Positions 1 to 8,233 are shown, numbered from the stretch's first letter. The stretch is 64,000 bases of DNA from Wansuia hejianensis (GCF_014337215.1 NZ_CP060635.1:1749501-1813500); one strand, 5' to 3'. Translations and numbers: made by a program. The notes: generated from the letters alone by a model not told the origin.

Positions 1-817
1 CTATCTGCGTCCTGCCGCAGGTCGGACAGGAAACCACCTCAATGCCGCCCTTCCGCAGCCCCAGCGTCTTCAGAATCCGCTTGGCGGATTTGACCTCCTC
101 CAGCGGATCGCCGGTCAGAGACACCCGGACCGTATCCCCGATCCCCTGATACAGAATGATACCCAATCCCACAGCCGACTTAATATTGCCGGAATAGAGT
201 GTCCCCGCCTCCGTGATCCCCACATGAAGCGGGTGATCTGTCCTGGAGGCAATCAGTTCATGGGCACGGGCGCACATCATCACATCTGAGGCTTTGATAC
301 TGATCACTAGATTGTCATAACCCATATCCTCGATCAAAGCAGCTTGATTCAAGGCGCTTTCCACTAGCCCTTCCGCTGTCACCCCGCCATACTTCTCCAG
401 AAGCTCCTTTTCCAGCGATCCGCTGTTGACACCTACCCGAATAGGGATATTCCGCTCTTTGGCTGCCTCCGTCACAGCACGCACCCTCTCACGGCTCCCG
501 ATATTGCCCGGATTGATCCTGATTTTATCGGCTCCATGTCTGATAGCAGCCAGGGCCAGCTTATAGTCAAAATGAATATCAGCCACAAGCGGAATGGAAA
601 TTCTCTTCCGTATCTCTTTCAGCGCTTCCGCCGCCTCCATGGTGGGCACTGCGCAGCGGATGATATCACAGCCCGCCGCCTCCAACGCCCGGATCTGAGC
701 CACAGTAGCCTCTACCTGTTCCGTCTTCGTATTGGTCATAGACTGGATCAGTATGGGATTCCCCCCGCCGATCAGCCTGTTCCCTATTTTTACAACCTTT
801 GTCCTTGTCCTCTCCAT
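1..817 (-). CDS. ispG: 4-hydroxy-3-methylbut-2-enyl diphosphate synthase IspG, C-terminus beyond window
   Basis: IspG (GcpE) reduces methylerythritol cyclodiphosphate to HMBPP in the MEP isoprenoid pathway, using a 4Fe-4S cluster. The 272 visible residues start MERTRTKVVKIGN and include the TIM-barrel stretches IRCAVPTMEAAE, LVADIHFDYKLA and DKIRINPGNIGS typical of the family. The window edge cuts the gene just after the first cysteine pair of the cluster motif (SCPTCGRTQ, Cys264 and Cys267), so the last part of the protein is missing only because of the boundary. The ATG at 817 is preceded by GAAAGGATTCGGG, a good ribosome site. It lies downstream of folA on the same strand with a 174-nt gap holding a small hairpin. 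The assignment is secure. Confidence 0.95.
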   Translation of the reverse strand, partial: MERTRTKVVKIGNRLIGGGNPILIQSMTNTKTEQVEATVAQIRALEAAGCDIIRCAVPTMEAAEALKEIRKRISIPLVADIHFDYKLALAAIRHGADKIRINPGNIGSRERVRAVTEAAKERNIPIRVGVNSGSLEKELLEKYGGVTAEGLVESALNQAALIEDMGYDNLVISIKASDVMMCARAHELIASRTDHPLHVGITEAGTLYSGNIKSAVGLGIILYQGIGDTVRVSLTGDPLEEVKSAKRILKTLGLRKGGIEVVSCPTCGRTQI

Positions 818-837
818 CCCGAATCCTTTCAAAGAAA

Positions 838-864
838 GACGGAAGCCGCTTTCTATCTTCCGTC
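838..864 (-). terminator. hairpin between folA and ispG, possible terminator
   Basis: On the minus strand an 8-bp perfect stem (GACGGAAG / CTTCCGTC, loop 11 nt) is followed by TTTCTTT and then the ispG ribosome site. It may end or attenuate the thyA-folA transcript before ispG. The T tract is short, so this is a weak call. Confidence 0.3.
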
Positions 865-991
865 CTCCAGCCTGTTCCAATCATCCGATTTTATGATCCT
901 GGCGGCAGACATGCCTTCGTCCAGCCTCATTTCAACCCGCTGATACCTTGAGAAACAGTGCGGGCTGCTCCCCTGTCCACCAGGTCAGCTA

Positions 992-1492
992 TTACAGCTT
1001 GCCTGCCTTGCGGATATACTTTCTGAATGTAAATTCTATGTCAAAGCAGGTCTGCTCCTCGCTCTCCTCCGCCAGTCTCCACTCAGGCATTTCATCCAGA
1101 TTGGGAAACCATGTGTCCGCCTGATAAGCGAAATCAATCTTGGTCACATAGGCAGTATCGCAATACGGCAGCAGCATTTCATAAACTGCTCCGCCGCCGA
1201 TCACATAGACATCCTGTGTGTCATACTGTTTTACTTCTTCCAGAAGCGCCTCCCGGCTGTGAACCAGCACCGCGCCCGGCGCCTGGTAGCTCTCATCCCT
1301 GGTCAGCACAATATTCACACGATTCTTCAGCGGCAGCCCGCCAGGAAAGCTCTCCAATGTCTTCCTTCCCATTACAACCACATGGCCGGAGGTTTTCTGA
1401 CGGAAAAATTTCATGTCGGAAGGTATGCTGATCAGAAGCTTATTCTGATAGCCGATCCCCCAATTCCTGTCGGCCGATAAGATAGCATTCAT
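992..1492 (-). CDS. folA: dihydrofolate reductase
   Basis: Reduces dihydrofolate to tetrahydrofolate with NADPH, replacing the folate oxidised by the ThyA encoded just upstream. The protein of 166 residues starts MNAILSADRNWGIG. It has the catalytic acid at Asp26 (IPSDMKFFR), the NADPH-binding VVMGRKTLESFP segment near residues 39-50 and the YVIGGGAVYEMLLP segment near 100-113, all standard for chromosomal DHFR. An ATG 18 nt further upstream exists, but it lies inside the ribosome site GAGGAGG; the ATG at 1492 sits 8 nt behind that site and is preferred. It follows thyA by 33 nt, so the two probably share one transcript. Confidence 0.95.
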   Translation of the reverse strand: MNAILSADRNWGIGYQNKLLISIPSDMKFFRQKTSGHVVVMGRKTLESFPGGLPLKNRVNIVLTRDESYQAPGAVLVHSREALLEEVKQYDTQDVYVIGGGAVYEMLLPYCDTAYVTKIDFAYQADTWFPNLDEMPEWRLAEESEEQTCFDIEFTFRKYIRKAGKL

Positions 1493-1525
1493 GCTTAAAG
1501 TCCTCCTCACCTCAATTCCGTCTCT

Positions 1526-2374
1526 TTACACAGCGATCGGAATGTTTTTGATCTGGGGGCCTGTCACGTAATTTTCCACAGACAGGTCATCTACGGTGAA
1601 ATCATAAAAACTCCGGATCTCAGGATTCAGCCTCACCACCGGCGCGTCATGGGTCTCCCGGCTGATCAGTTCCTTAACCAGCGGAATATGCCGGTCATAG
1701 ATATGCGCATCCGCAATCACATGGAGCAGTTCCCCGGCTTCCATTCCGCTGACCTGGGCAAACATCATGAGCAGCAGCGCATACTGGCAGACATTCCAGT
1801 TATTCGCAGCCAGTACGTCCTGGGAACGCTGATTCAGAACCGCATTCAGAGTGAGCCGGGGGCTGTCCGGCTTCTTCGTCACATTAAAAGTCATGGAATA
1901 AGCACAGGGATACAGAGCCATCTCATGCAAATCCTGATGCACATATATATTCGTCATGATCCTCCGGCTGTAAGGATTATTCTCCAAATCATACAGCACC
2001 CGGTCCACCTGGTCCATCATACCCTCTTTATACTCATGCTTCACACCCAGCTGATATCCGTAAGCTTTACCGATAGATCCATCCCCATCGGCCCACTCAT
2101 CCCAGATATGGCTGTTCAGATCTCTAATATTGTTGGATTTCTTCTGCCAGATCCAGAGGATCTCATCAAACGCACTCTTGATCCCCGTCCTCCGGAGAGT
2201 GATCGCAGGAAACTCCTTCGTCAGGTCATACCGGTTCACCACGCCAAATTTTTTGACCGTATATGCGAAAGTACCGTCCTCCCATTGGGGACGCACCTTT
2301 TCTCCCTCAGTGCTGCAGCCGTTCTCTATAATATCCCGGCACATGTCAATAAAAACCTGGTCCGCGTAGCTCAT
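1526..2374 (-). CDS. thyA: thymidylate synthase ThyA
   Basis: Methylates dUMP to dTMP using methylene-tetrahydrofolate, in the cytosol. The 282 residues contain the nucleophile Cys157 in ALYPCAYSM, the nucleotide-binding RSQD (183-186) followed by NNWNVCQY, and the HVIADAHIYDRH segment. In the classic enzyme the residue after the catalytic cysteine is histidine; here it is alanine (PCA instead of PCH). I recall the same change in ThyA of related Lachnospiraceae, so it looks like a lineage trait rather than damage. The ATG at 2374 follows AGAGAGGA. A near-consensus promoter lies upstream, and folA follows. Confidence 0.93.
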   Translation of the reverse strand: MSYADQVFIDMCRDIIENGCSTEGEKVRPQWEDGTFAYTVKKFGVVNRYDLTKEFPAITLRRTGIKSAFDEILWIWQKKSNNIRDLNSHIWDEWADGDGSIGKAYGYQLGVKHEYKEGMMDQVDRVLYDLENNPYSRRIMTNIYVHQDLHEMALYPCAYSMTFNVTKKPDSPRLTLNAVLNQRSQDVLAANNWNVCQYALLLMMFAQVSGMEAGELLHVIADAHIYDRHIPLVKELISRETHDAPVVRLNPEIRSFYDFTVDDLSVENYVTGPQIKNIPIAV

Positions 2375-2407
2375 GTATTGTCCTCTCTTTCCATTCGTAA
2401 ACTTTAT

Positions 2408-2427
2408 GGAACAGCGTGAACTGTTCC
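2408..2427. other. small dyad in the thyA leader
   Basis: GGAACAG and CTGTTCC form a 7-bp perfect dyad around a 6-nt centre, about 35 nt before the thyA start. It may be an RNA hairpin or a protein site. No T run follows, so it is not called a terminator. Confidence 0.2.
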
Positions 2428-2498
2428 TCCGCCCATGAGGGCATGCTCCGTCTCACAGCTGCCGTCCGGGGCTTTTATAATAAATGTCTTATGTGTCT

Positions 2499-2527
2499 AT
2501 CATATTACAAATATGGTTTTAAGACAA
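2499..2527 (-). promoter_or_regulatory. promoter of thyA-folA
   Basis: Read on the minus strand: TTGTCT, a 17-nt spacer, then TATGAT. Spacing is ideal and both hexamers are close to consensus for the housekeeping sigma factor. It lies about 125 nt upstream of thyA and directly after the end of the CLC gene. Confidence 0.65.
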
Positions 2528-2541
2528 CAAAATATTTTCCT

Positions 2542-3816
2542 TCACTCATCTTCGCCTTCTAATTTCATTCTCTCTTTCAGATATTGCAGCATACTTTTTT
2601 TCTGCGCCGAAAATATGGATTTATTCAGGTTGAATATGTATGCCGTGATACAGGTCACCGCCAGATAGGGCAGCATGCCGTAACCAAAGACCTCGGACCC
2701 CACCAGTATCGCGGCAATCAGCGTGTTCGTCCCGCTTCCGAACACGGCTGTATATCCCAGCGCCTGGACCAGCGGGGCCGGCAGGCCAAATAGGGGAGCC
2801 AGCACAGTGCCCAGGCAGGCGCCAATCGTAAACAGCGGTGCAACTTCTCCGCCTACGAACCCGGCGGAAAGTGTCAGAATCGTCAATATCCCTTTCAGAA
2901 ACCAGTCATACCAGTAAATTTCCCCGCCAGAAAAACATAGCTCCGCCAGGCTCTCACCCGTTCCTGAATATCTGCCCTGGTGCAGCGCCAGAATCAGAAC
3001 TGCCAATATACATCCCACAATGATCACCTTACGGAACGGGTGACCGGTGAACACCGCGTTCAGCCTGGAACGCACCTGCCGGATTCCTTCTGCAAACAAT
3101 GTGCCGACGATGCCGAAGATCAGCCCCAAAACCACCAGTTTCAACATAAAACTCAGGCTGATCCCATAGCCGTGCGCAATCTCCATATGAAATTTCGTGA
3201 TCCCAAGCTGCCCGGATATTGCCCCGGCCGTAAAGGCCGCTACAGAAGCAGGAAAGAGAGCGCTGTACTCCAGCTGGCCCACAATCAGGACTTCCAGTGA
3301 GAAAAATATAGCAGCCAGCGGCGTCTGAAACAGACCTGAAAATCCGGCGGCCATGCCTGTGATCAAAAAGATCTGTTTTCTCTCCCTGATATTCCACCAT
3401 TTACCAGCAAACCTCTCCACATTGCTCGAAACGGCGGCGCCGATCTGTATAGCTACCCCTTCCCGTCCCGCGCTGCCGCCGAACAGATGAGTAATCCAGG
3501 TACAGATCATGGCCAGCGGCACCATCCTCACCGGCAGCCCCGGCGCCTCCCCCAGCCCTACCTGGAATACCAAATTCATTCCTTTGGCCGCACTTTTGCC
3601 CAGCTTCCGGTACAGCCCTACAATCGCTGCCCCGGCCAGCGGCAAAAAGAAAATCAGCCAGGAAAAATACTCCAGCCTGATTTCCGTACAGTAATTCAAT
3701 ATTCTTCCGAATACCGCATCCAGCACACCCACGGCCGCTCCTATCACCACTCCGGCAACTCCCAGCACCAGAATATCCCGGTATTCCAAGCCAATGTTTT
3801 TAAACAGCTGCTTCAC
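2542..3816 (-). CDS. CLC-family antiporter, probably fluoride/proton (CLC-F) type
   Basis: A polytopic membrane protein of the CLC chloride channel/antiporter superfamily, about 425 residues. Visible family signatures are GMNLV in place of the chloride-type GSGIP, GGSAGREGVAIQIG (gating glutamate in GREG) and GGEVAPLFTIGA near residue 335. A methionine where the chloride enzymes have the central serine, together with GREGV and GEVxPLF, is what I recall for the CLC-F branch that exports fluoride. No crcB fluoride riboswitch is visible in the 130 nt upstream. Two GTG starts are possible: 3825 directly abuts the ribosome site GAGGGAG, while 3816 sits 8 nt behind it and is chosen. Divergent from mscL. 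Family certain, ion preference inferred. Confidence 0.85.
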   Translation of the reverse strand: MKQLFKNIGLEYRDILVLGVAGVVIGAAVGVLDAVFGRILNYCTEIRLEYFSWLIFFLPLAGAAIVGLYRKLGKSAAKGMNLVFQVGLGEAPGLPVRMVPLAMICTWITHLFGGSAGREGVAIQIGAAVSSNVERFAGKWWNIRERKQIFLITGMAAGFSGLFQTPLAAIFFSLEVLIVGQLEYSALFPASVAAFTAGAISGQLGITKFHMEIAHGYGISLSFMLKLVVLGLIFGIVGTLFAEGIRQVRSRLNAVFTGHPFRKVIIVGCILAVLILALHQGRYSGTGESLAELCFSGGEIYWYDWFLKGILTILTLSAGFVGGEVAPLFTIGACLGTVLAPLFGLPAPLVQALGYTAVFGSGTNTLIAAILVGSEVFGYGMLPYLAVTCITAYIFNLNKSIFSAQKKSMLQYLKERMKLEGEDE

Positions 3817-3887
3817 TTTCGTCACTCCCTCAAAACTCTTTACTAACTGTATGATACCCGTTCAGAGTGAAATATTCAAGCGAAATG

Positions 3888-3916
3888 TTGCCTGTCCTGT
3901 ACCAAAATGATATACT
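3888..3916 (+). promoter_or_regulatory. promoter of mscL
   Basis: TTGCCT, 17-nt spacer, TATACT, ending 32 nt before the mscL ATG. It lies in the divergent gap between the CLC gene and mscL. Confidence 0.55.
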
Positions 3917-3947
3917 AAAAAAAACGAAAGATAAAGGAGAGACACAG

Positions 3948-4379
3948 ATGAAAAAGTTTATCGGCGAATTCAAAGAATTTATTTCCCGTGGCAATGTCAT
4001 GGATCTGGCAGTCGGTATGATTATCGGCGCCGCGTTCACCGGCATCGTCAACTCCCTCGTCAATGACATCGTAATGCCTCTGATCTCTATGATCACAGGC
4101 GGAATCAGCTTTGACGAATGGAATTTTGCGCTGGCTTCAGGCGAAAATCCCCCCTCTTTAAATTTGGGAACCTTTTTGGCCCAGGTCCTGAATTTCATTA
4201 TCATCGCGTTCGTGATCTTTATGGTTGTGAAGGGATTGAACAAGCTGCGAGCCATGGGAGCCAAACCGGAAGCTGAGGCTCCGGCTGAACCCGCAACCAA
4301 GATCTGCCCTTACTGCAAGTCGGAAATATCTCCGGAAGCAACCCGATGCCCCCACTGCACATCCGTTTTGGAGCAGTAA
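3948..4379 (+). CDS. mscL: large-conductance mechanosensitive channel MscL with C-terminal zinc ribbon
   Basis: Homopentameric membrane channel that opens under membrane tension and releases osmolytes during hypo-osmotic shock. The protein of 143 residues begins MKKFIGEFKEFISRGNVMDL, with TM1 at about 16-44 (the gate-forming VGMIIGAAFTGIVNSLV) and TM2 at about 76-97. After the usual cytoplasmic helix come a Pro/Ala/Glu linker and a four-cysteine zinc ribbon (Cys120, 123, 134, 137: CPYC-x10-CPHC) that classic MscL lacks. The ATG at 3948 follows AAAGGAGAGACACAG; an upstream in-frame ATG at 3867 lies before the promoter and is rejected. A strong hairpin terminator follows. Confidence 0.95.
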   Translation: MKKFIGEFKEFISRGNVMDLAVGMIIGAAFTGIVNSLVNDIVMPLISMITGGISFDEWNFALASGENPPSLNLGTFLAQVLNFIIIAFVIFMVVKGLNKLRAMGAKPEAEAPAEPATKICPYCKSEISPEATRCPHCTSVLEQ

Positions 4380-4390
4380 TTACCGGATAA

Positions 4391-4434
4391 AAAAATCATG
4401 GAGCTGCCATAAGCTGCGGAGCTCCATGATTTTT
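4391..4434. terminator. bidirectional terminator between mscL and the antiporter gene
   Basis: A long stem starting AAAAATCATGGAGCT and closing AGCTCCATGATTTTT around a 14-nt loop, with an A run on one side and a T run on the other. It serves mscL (+) and the convergent antiporter gene (-), whose stop lies in its right edge. Confidence 0.85.
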
Positions 4435-5652
4435 TTATGCCCTGTTCAATTCCCCCGCCCATTCAAAGCCCTTTTTAGCCATGAAAACAGCGATAACCTC
4501 ATTGATTACGGCTGCGGCGGCAATAGTCCCCTGCACAATCGCCGCACACTCCGGCACCGGACCGCTCAGCACCGACACTGCAATTCCCGTGAATACCAAC
4601 GAAACGCCTGAATGGGGCAGCAGCGTAAGGCCCAGATAATTACGCACAGCTCTTGGCGACCGGGTCGCTGCTGCTCCTGCAAACGCGCCAAAATATTTGC
4701 CACAGGCGCGGGCGGCAATATACACCGCCGTAAATGCCCCTGCTCCCAGAATCAGATGATAGTCCAGCGGCGCTCCCAGATTCAGTATGACAAATATCAG
4801 CGAAACACCGAGTATGGGGTTAAATTTTCCCATGAGCATATCCAGCCTTTCTTCTGAGATCATATTGGAAAAAACAGCCGAAAATGCCATTCCCAAGAGC
4901 ATAAAGTTCAGTACAGGGCTGGGCAGCAGGCTATTCCCTATAAACCCGGCGCCAGAAGCCGCCAGAATCATCACTACCAAAAGAATCAGGCTGGTTCCCG
5001 GTCTTCTGTCCTTTTTCAGTACCCATCCCGCCACAGCTCCCACAGCACCACCGATCATCAACGGCAGCGCCACCACAAGAATAATCACATAGACCGGTAA
5101 TTTTCCCGCGGACAGTTTACCTGCAATTACCGCAATTGTAGAAAAAAACACGACACAGCCGACAATATCATCCAGCGCCGCCATAGGAATTAACGTATCG
5201 GTCACAGGTCCCCTGGTCTTAAACTCTCTTACAATCGAAAGAGCAGGCGCAGGCGCCGTAGCTAATGCAATACCCCCAAAAACAAAAGCAAGATACACCG
5301 GAATCTCCATGAAATAAAAACCAATTCCAAACCCGAGTGACACCACGGCAAAGGTACAGAGGGATTGGGTGAGCGTAGTTATCACAATCGCTTTCCCAGA
5401 CTTACGGATTTTTCTCCAGACAAGCTCTGTTCCAATCATCAGTCCTACCGCGCATTCCAGTATGTGGATAAAACTCTGGTACCAAAGCGCACTCATCAGT
5501 TCGTCACTCATCAAGGCGAGAGCATGCGGTCCCAAAATCATACCTGCAATCAGCCATCCCAAAATTGACGGCAGCCTCAGCTTAGCAATTAACTTTCCCG
5601 CCGCAAAGGCAAGCGCAAAGGAGGCCGCCAGCCGCAATATCATAAGATCCAT
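4435..5652 (-). CDS. CPA2-type cation/proton antiporter
   Basis: Integral membrane antiporter of the monovalent cation:proton antiporter-2 (Kef/NapA-like) family, 405 residues with about 12 predicted hydrophobic segments. The ion-binding motif is visible as AALDDIVGCVVFF near residue 160, with two adjacent aspartates as in electrogenic Na+/H+ exchangers. PSILGWLIAGMILGP near residue 28 is the usual first helix pair. The C-terminal regulatory NAD-binding (RCK) domain of Kef channels is absent. Its start overlaps the stop of the upstream TetR gene (ATGA-like overlap at 5652), so the pair is translationally coupled and the antiporter is probably the regulator's target. The actual ion is not determined. 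Confidence 0.88.
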   Translation of the reverse strand: MDLMILRLAASFALAFAAGKLIAKLRLPSILGWLIAGMILGPHALALMSDELMSALWYQSFIHILECAVGLMIGTELVWRKIRKSGKAIVITTLTQSLCTFAVVSLGFGIGFYFMEIPVYLAFVFGGIALATAPAPALSIVREFKTRGPVTDTLIPMAALDDIVGCVVFFSTIAVIAGKLSAGKLPVYVIILVVALPLMIGGAVGAVAGWVLKKDRRPGTSLILLVVMILAASGAGFIGNSLLPSPVLNFMLLGMAFSAVFSNMISEERLDMLMGKFNPILGVSLIFVILNLGAPLDYHLILGAGAFTAVYIAARACGKYFGAFAGAAATRSPRAVRNYLGLTLLPHSGVSLVFTGIAVSVLSGPVPECAAIVQGTIAAAAVINEVIAVFMAKKGFEWAGELNRA

Positions 5653-6263
5653 CAGATTTCCCTCCTTTCAGCAACACCATAAAGCATAAATTCGATCATC
5701 TTGGACAGCTTCGCCTCATGGTCAGCCACCAAGAACCCAAAATCCTTACCGGCATACGCCGGGCTGCTGAAATAGCCGTTGAACATTTCCTGCATGATCT
5801 CATAGTATTCCATAGCATCGCCGCAGGTCACCCCTTCACGCAGGACCAGCCCTGAAATGGCGTTGCTATATACCTTCCTGTTAAACAGATCAAACTCTCT
5901 TTTCAATTTTTTTATTTCGTCCTTTAACTGTTCTGGCGGCTGTAATACCGCCTCAAAGAAAATGCGTGAAAAAAGAGGATGCCCGGAGAAATAATGAAAG
6001 CGGAATTCCATATACTTCTGCAAATCTATCTGCCCGCCCTGTTCCTTCAAATAATCGGTAACCTCAGTTAAACACTTTTCGACACAAATCAAATATAGCT
6101 CATCTTTACCTCCGAAATTATGGTAAAGCAATCCTTTTGAAATTCCATATTCATTACAGAGCGCATTGAGTGTAAAACCAGCATAACCCTTTATTCCAAA
6201 TTCCTGTACCGCGGCTTTTATAATGCGCTCTTTTGTGAGTTCTGTTTTCTGCTCCTTCTTCAC
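5652..6263 (-). CDS. TetR/AcrR family transcriptional regulator
   Basis: A 203-residue repressor with the N-terminal TetR helix-turn-helix (ERIIKAAVQEFGIKGYAGFT, then ALCNEYGISKGLLYHNFGGK, about residues 12-58) and a helical ligand domain. It starts with GTG at 6263 and its stop overlaps the antiporter start. Two near-identical operator-like sequences flank its promoter (6287-6298 and 6330-6341), which argues for autoregulation of the regulator-antiporter pair. The inducing ligand cannot be read from the sequence. Confidence 0.9.
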   Translation of the reverse strand: MKKEQKTELTKERIIKAAVQEFGIKGYAGFTLNALCNEYGISKGLLYHNFGGKDELYLICVEKCLTEVTDYLKEQGGQIDLQKYMEFRFHYFSGHPLFSRIFFEAVLQPPEQLKDEIKKLKREFDLFNRKVYSNAISGLVLREGVTCGDAMEYYEIMQEMFNGYFSSPAYAGKDFGFLVADHEAKLSKMIEFMLYGVAERREI

Positions 6264-6286
6264 GTCAGCACCTTCTTCATATTATT

Positions 6287-6298
6287 GACCGATCAGTC
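6287..6298. promoter_or_regulatory. TetR operator copy 1
   Basis: GACCGATCAGTC within ATTATTGACCGATCAGTCCAT. It matches the second copy at 6330 in inverted orientation and lies just downstream of the expected transcript start, ahead of the tetR gene. Confidence 0.5.
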
Positions 6299-6314
6299 CA
6301 TTTATGTAATTCAC

Positions 6315-6343
6315 ATTATACTATTAATAGACCAATCAGTCAA
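6315..6343 (-). promoter_or_regulatory. promoter of tetR-antiporter operon
   Basis: On the minus strand TTGACT, 17-nt spacer, TATAAT: nearly perfect. The -35 box is covered by operator copy 2, so bound repressor would block polymerase. Confidence 0.75.
6330..6341. promoter_or_regulatory. TetR operator copy 2
   Basis: GACCAATCAGTC; read on the minus strand it lies in ATTATTGACTGATTGGTCTAT, matching copy 1 at all but a few positions. It overlaps the -35 box of the operon promoter. Confidence 0.5.
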
Positions 6344-6496
6344 TAATAAGTTTTACTTTATAATCCCCAAATTTCAGTCTGTTCCTCCGGACACACACGG
6401 ACATGCTCATTTCAGCCCTAATCTCCCCAATCATAAACGCCCGGAACACTTTATGCGCTGATATGAAGCTGCAGAGCATCCTTTCTTTACACTAAT

Positions 6497-6533
6497 AAAA
6501 GAGCCTTGCTCTGCATAATGCAAAGCAAGGCTC
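6497..6533 (-). terminator. terminator of pckA
   Basis: On the minus strand a 10-bp perfect stem GAGCCTTGCT / AGCAAGGCTC with a 13-nt loop, followed by TTTTATT. It lies 24 nt after the pckA stop. The rest of 6361-6496 shows no gene. Confidence 0.85.
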
Positions 6534-6556
6534 CCTTCTGTTAATCTGATTTCTAT

Positions 6557-8155
6557 TTATTCCCCTTTCGGGCCTGCCTCTGCGATGTTCTTCGGCATAT
6601 TCGGATATTTCTTTGCGAAATTGTCCGCGAACATTTTAGCCAACTTCTTGGCGCTCACATCGTATGCCGCTTTGTCTTCCCATGTGTCTCTCGGGTTCAT
6701 GATCTCGCTGGGAACGTTCGGGCAGCTCTGTGGTACATCCAAATTGAACGTATCATCATGCTTGTACTCTACTTTTTCCAGTTCGCCGTTCAGAGCCGCG
6801 GTAACCATCGCTCTGGTGAATTTCAGTTTCATACGGCTTCCCAGCTTGCCTTCGCCTGATGCGGGGCCGCCGGTCCATCCGGTATTGACCAGGTATACCT
6901 TTGTATTATATTTCTCAATTCTCTCACCCAGCATATTCGCATATACTGACGGGTCCATCGGCATGAAAGGCTCGCCAAACAGTGTGGAGAAGGTAGGCTG
7001 CGGCTCCTTAACACCTCGCTCGGTACCTGCCAGCTTGGAGGTGAAACCTGTAACAAAGTGATACATCGCAGCATTTTCATCCAGCCTGGCGATCGGAGGC
7101 AGTACGCCGAATGCGTCAGCGGTCAGGAAAATAACAACCTTCGGAATTCCGCCCACGCCCGGTATCGCCGCATTATCAATGTAATTCACCGGGTATCCTA
7201 CACGGGTGTTCTCTGTGATGCTTCCGTCAAAGAAATCAAACTCGCGGGTCTCCGGATCCATAACCACATTCTCTACCAGACTTCCAAAACGGATAGCATT
7301 GTAGATCTCCGGCTCACCTTCAGGATCCAGATTAATGCATTTCGCATAACAGCCGCCTTCAAAGTTGAAGATGCCGTTATCCGACCAGCCGTGCTCATCA
7401 TCACCGATCAGCTTCCTTGCCGGATCTGCGGACAGAGTTGTCTTACCGGTTCCGGAAAGTCCGAAGAAGACTGCGGTATCGCCGGTCTCCGGATCCATGT
7501 TGGCTGAACAGTGCATTGGCAGAACGCCGTGGTTCGGCATCAGATAGTTCATTACGGAGAATACACTCTTCTTAATCTCTCCTGCATACTGGGAACCGGC
7601 GATCAGCACCAGCTTCTGCTCGTAATCCACGAGAATTGCCGCTTCGCTGTGTACGCCGTCAGTATCCGGTACACATTTAAAGCCCGGAGCCGCGATGATC
7701 GTAAAATCAGCCTCTCCATATGCTGCAAGCTCTTCAGATGTCGGGCGGATCAGGAGCTGATGAATGAAAAGATTCTGGCTGGCCAGTTCATTAACAATGC
7801 GGAATTTCGTCGTGCATGCAGGGTCTGCGCCTGCCATACCGTCGAAGATAAAGATTTCACGATTCTGAAGATAGGCTACCATCTTCGCTCTGATCGCGTT
7901 AAATTTATCCTGAGAAATCGGACGGTTCACTTTTCCCCATGCGATGGAATCGTGGATCGTCGGGGTATCAACGATAAACTTGTCCTCCGGTGAACGTCCG
8001 GTATATTTGCCGGTGGTCACTACCAGGGCTCCAGTGTTGCTTAAAGTGCCTTCACCGCGGCGAAGTGCAGCTTCAGTAAGCTGTGCCGGGCTCAGATTGC
8101 GATAAACTGCGGTGGGGTTGATGATTCCTAATTTTTCCAGACCAAAAGTCTCCAT
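6557..8155 (-). CDS. pckA: phosphoenolpyruvate carboxykinase (ATP)
   Basis: Interconverts oxaloacetate plus ATP with PEP, CO2 and ADP. In anaerobic gut Clostridia it can work in either direction, for gluconeogenesis or CO2-fixing fermentation. The 532 residues match the usual length. Visible motifs are the P-loop GLSGTGKTTLS (232-242), the metal-binding GDDEHGW (251-257), YTGRSPEDKF (51-60) for oxaloacetate, and IDNAAIPGVGGIPK. The ATG at 8155 follows AGGAGGTAATACAA. Strong terminator behind it. It is divergent from a LysR regulator, with overlapping promoters, which suggests regulation by that protein. Confidence 0.97.
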   Translation of the reverse strand: METFGLEKLGIINPTAVYRNLSPAQLTEAALRRGEGTLSNTGALVVTTGKYTGRSPEDKFIVDTPTIHDSIAWGKVNRPISQDKFNAIRAKMVAYLQNREIFIFDGMAGADPACTTKFRIVNELASQNLFIHQLLIRPTSEELAAYGEADFTIIAAPGFKCVPDTDGVHSEAAILVDYEQKLVLIAGSQYAGEIKKSVFSVMNYLMPNHGVLPMHCSANMDPETGDTAVFFGLSGTGKTTLSADPARKLIGDDEHGWSDNGIFNFEGGCYAKCINLDPEGEPEIYNAIRFGSLVENVVMDPETREFDFFDGSITENTRVGYPVNYIDNAAIPGVGGIPKVVIFLTADAFGVLPPIARLDENAAMYHFVTGFTSKLAGTERGVKEPQPTFSTLFGEPFMPMDPSVYANMLGERIEKYNTKVYLVNTGWTGGPASGEGKLGSRMKLKFTRAMVTAALNGELEKVEYKHDDTFNLDVPQSCPNVPSEIMNPRDTWEDKAAYDVSAKKLAKMFADNFAKKYPNMPKNIAEAGPKGE

Positions 8156-8203
8156 TTGTATTACCTCCTGAGTTTTCTTTTATTGCTGTGCTTGATATAA
8201 AAA

Positions 8204-8218
8204 TGACATTTCTTGTCA
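8204..8218. promoter_or_regulatory. palindrome in the pckA leader, candidate regulator site
   Basis: TGACA-TTTCT-TGTCA, a perfect 5-bp dyad with 5-nt centre, between the predicted pckA promoter and its start codon. It has the general form of a LysR-type site and sits in the pckA/lysR divergent region. Function is inferred only. Confidence 0.3.
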
Positions 8219-8233
8219 CTTTATTCACAATGT

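Noticed and set aside
853..930. 25-codon minus-strand frame starting MRLDEGMSAARIIKSDDW upstream of ispG
   Set aside because: Protein-like composition but no good ribosome site and its stop lies in a hairpin; too short to support without conservation data.
536..943. Plus-strand 135-codon frame over ispG
   Set aside because: Antisense shadow of a clearly recognised gene; no family features.
1649..2419. Long 256-codon plus-strand frame over thyA
   Set aside because: Antisense to thyA; composition is that of a reverse-frame translation.
2408..2427. Dyad in the thyA leader as a terminator of the CLC gene
   Set aside because: The CLC gene ends downstream of it on the minus strand, so it cannot terminate that gene, and no T run follows.
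3817..3947. Fluoride (crcB) riboswitch ahead of the CLC gene
   Set aside because: Looked for the conserved GGNGAUGG-type start and pseudoknot strands on the minus strand and did not see them.
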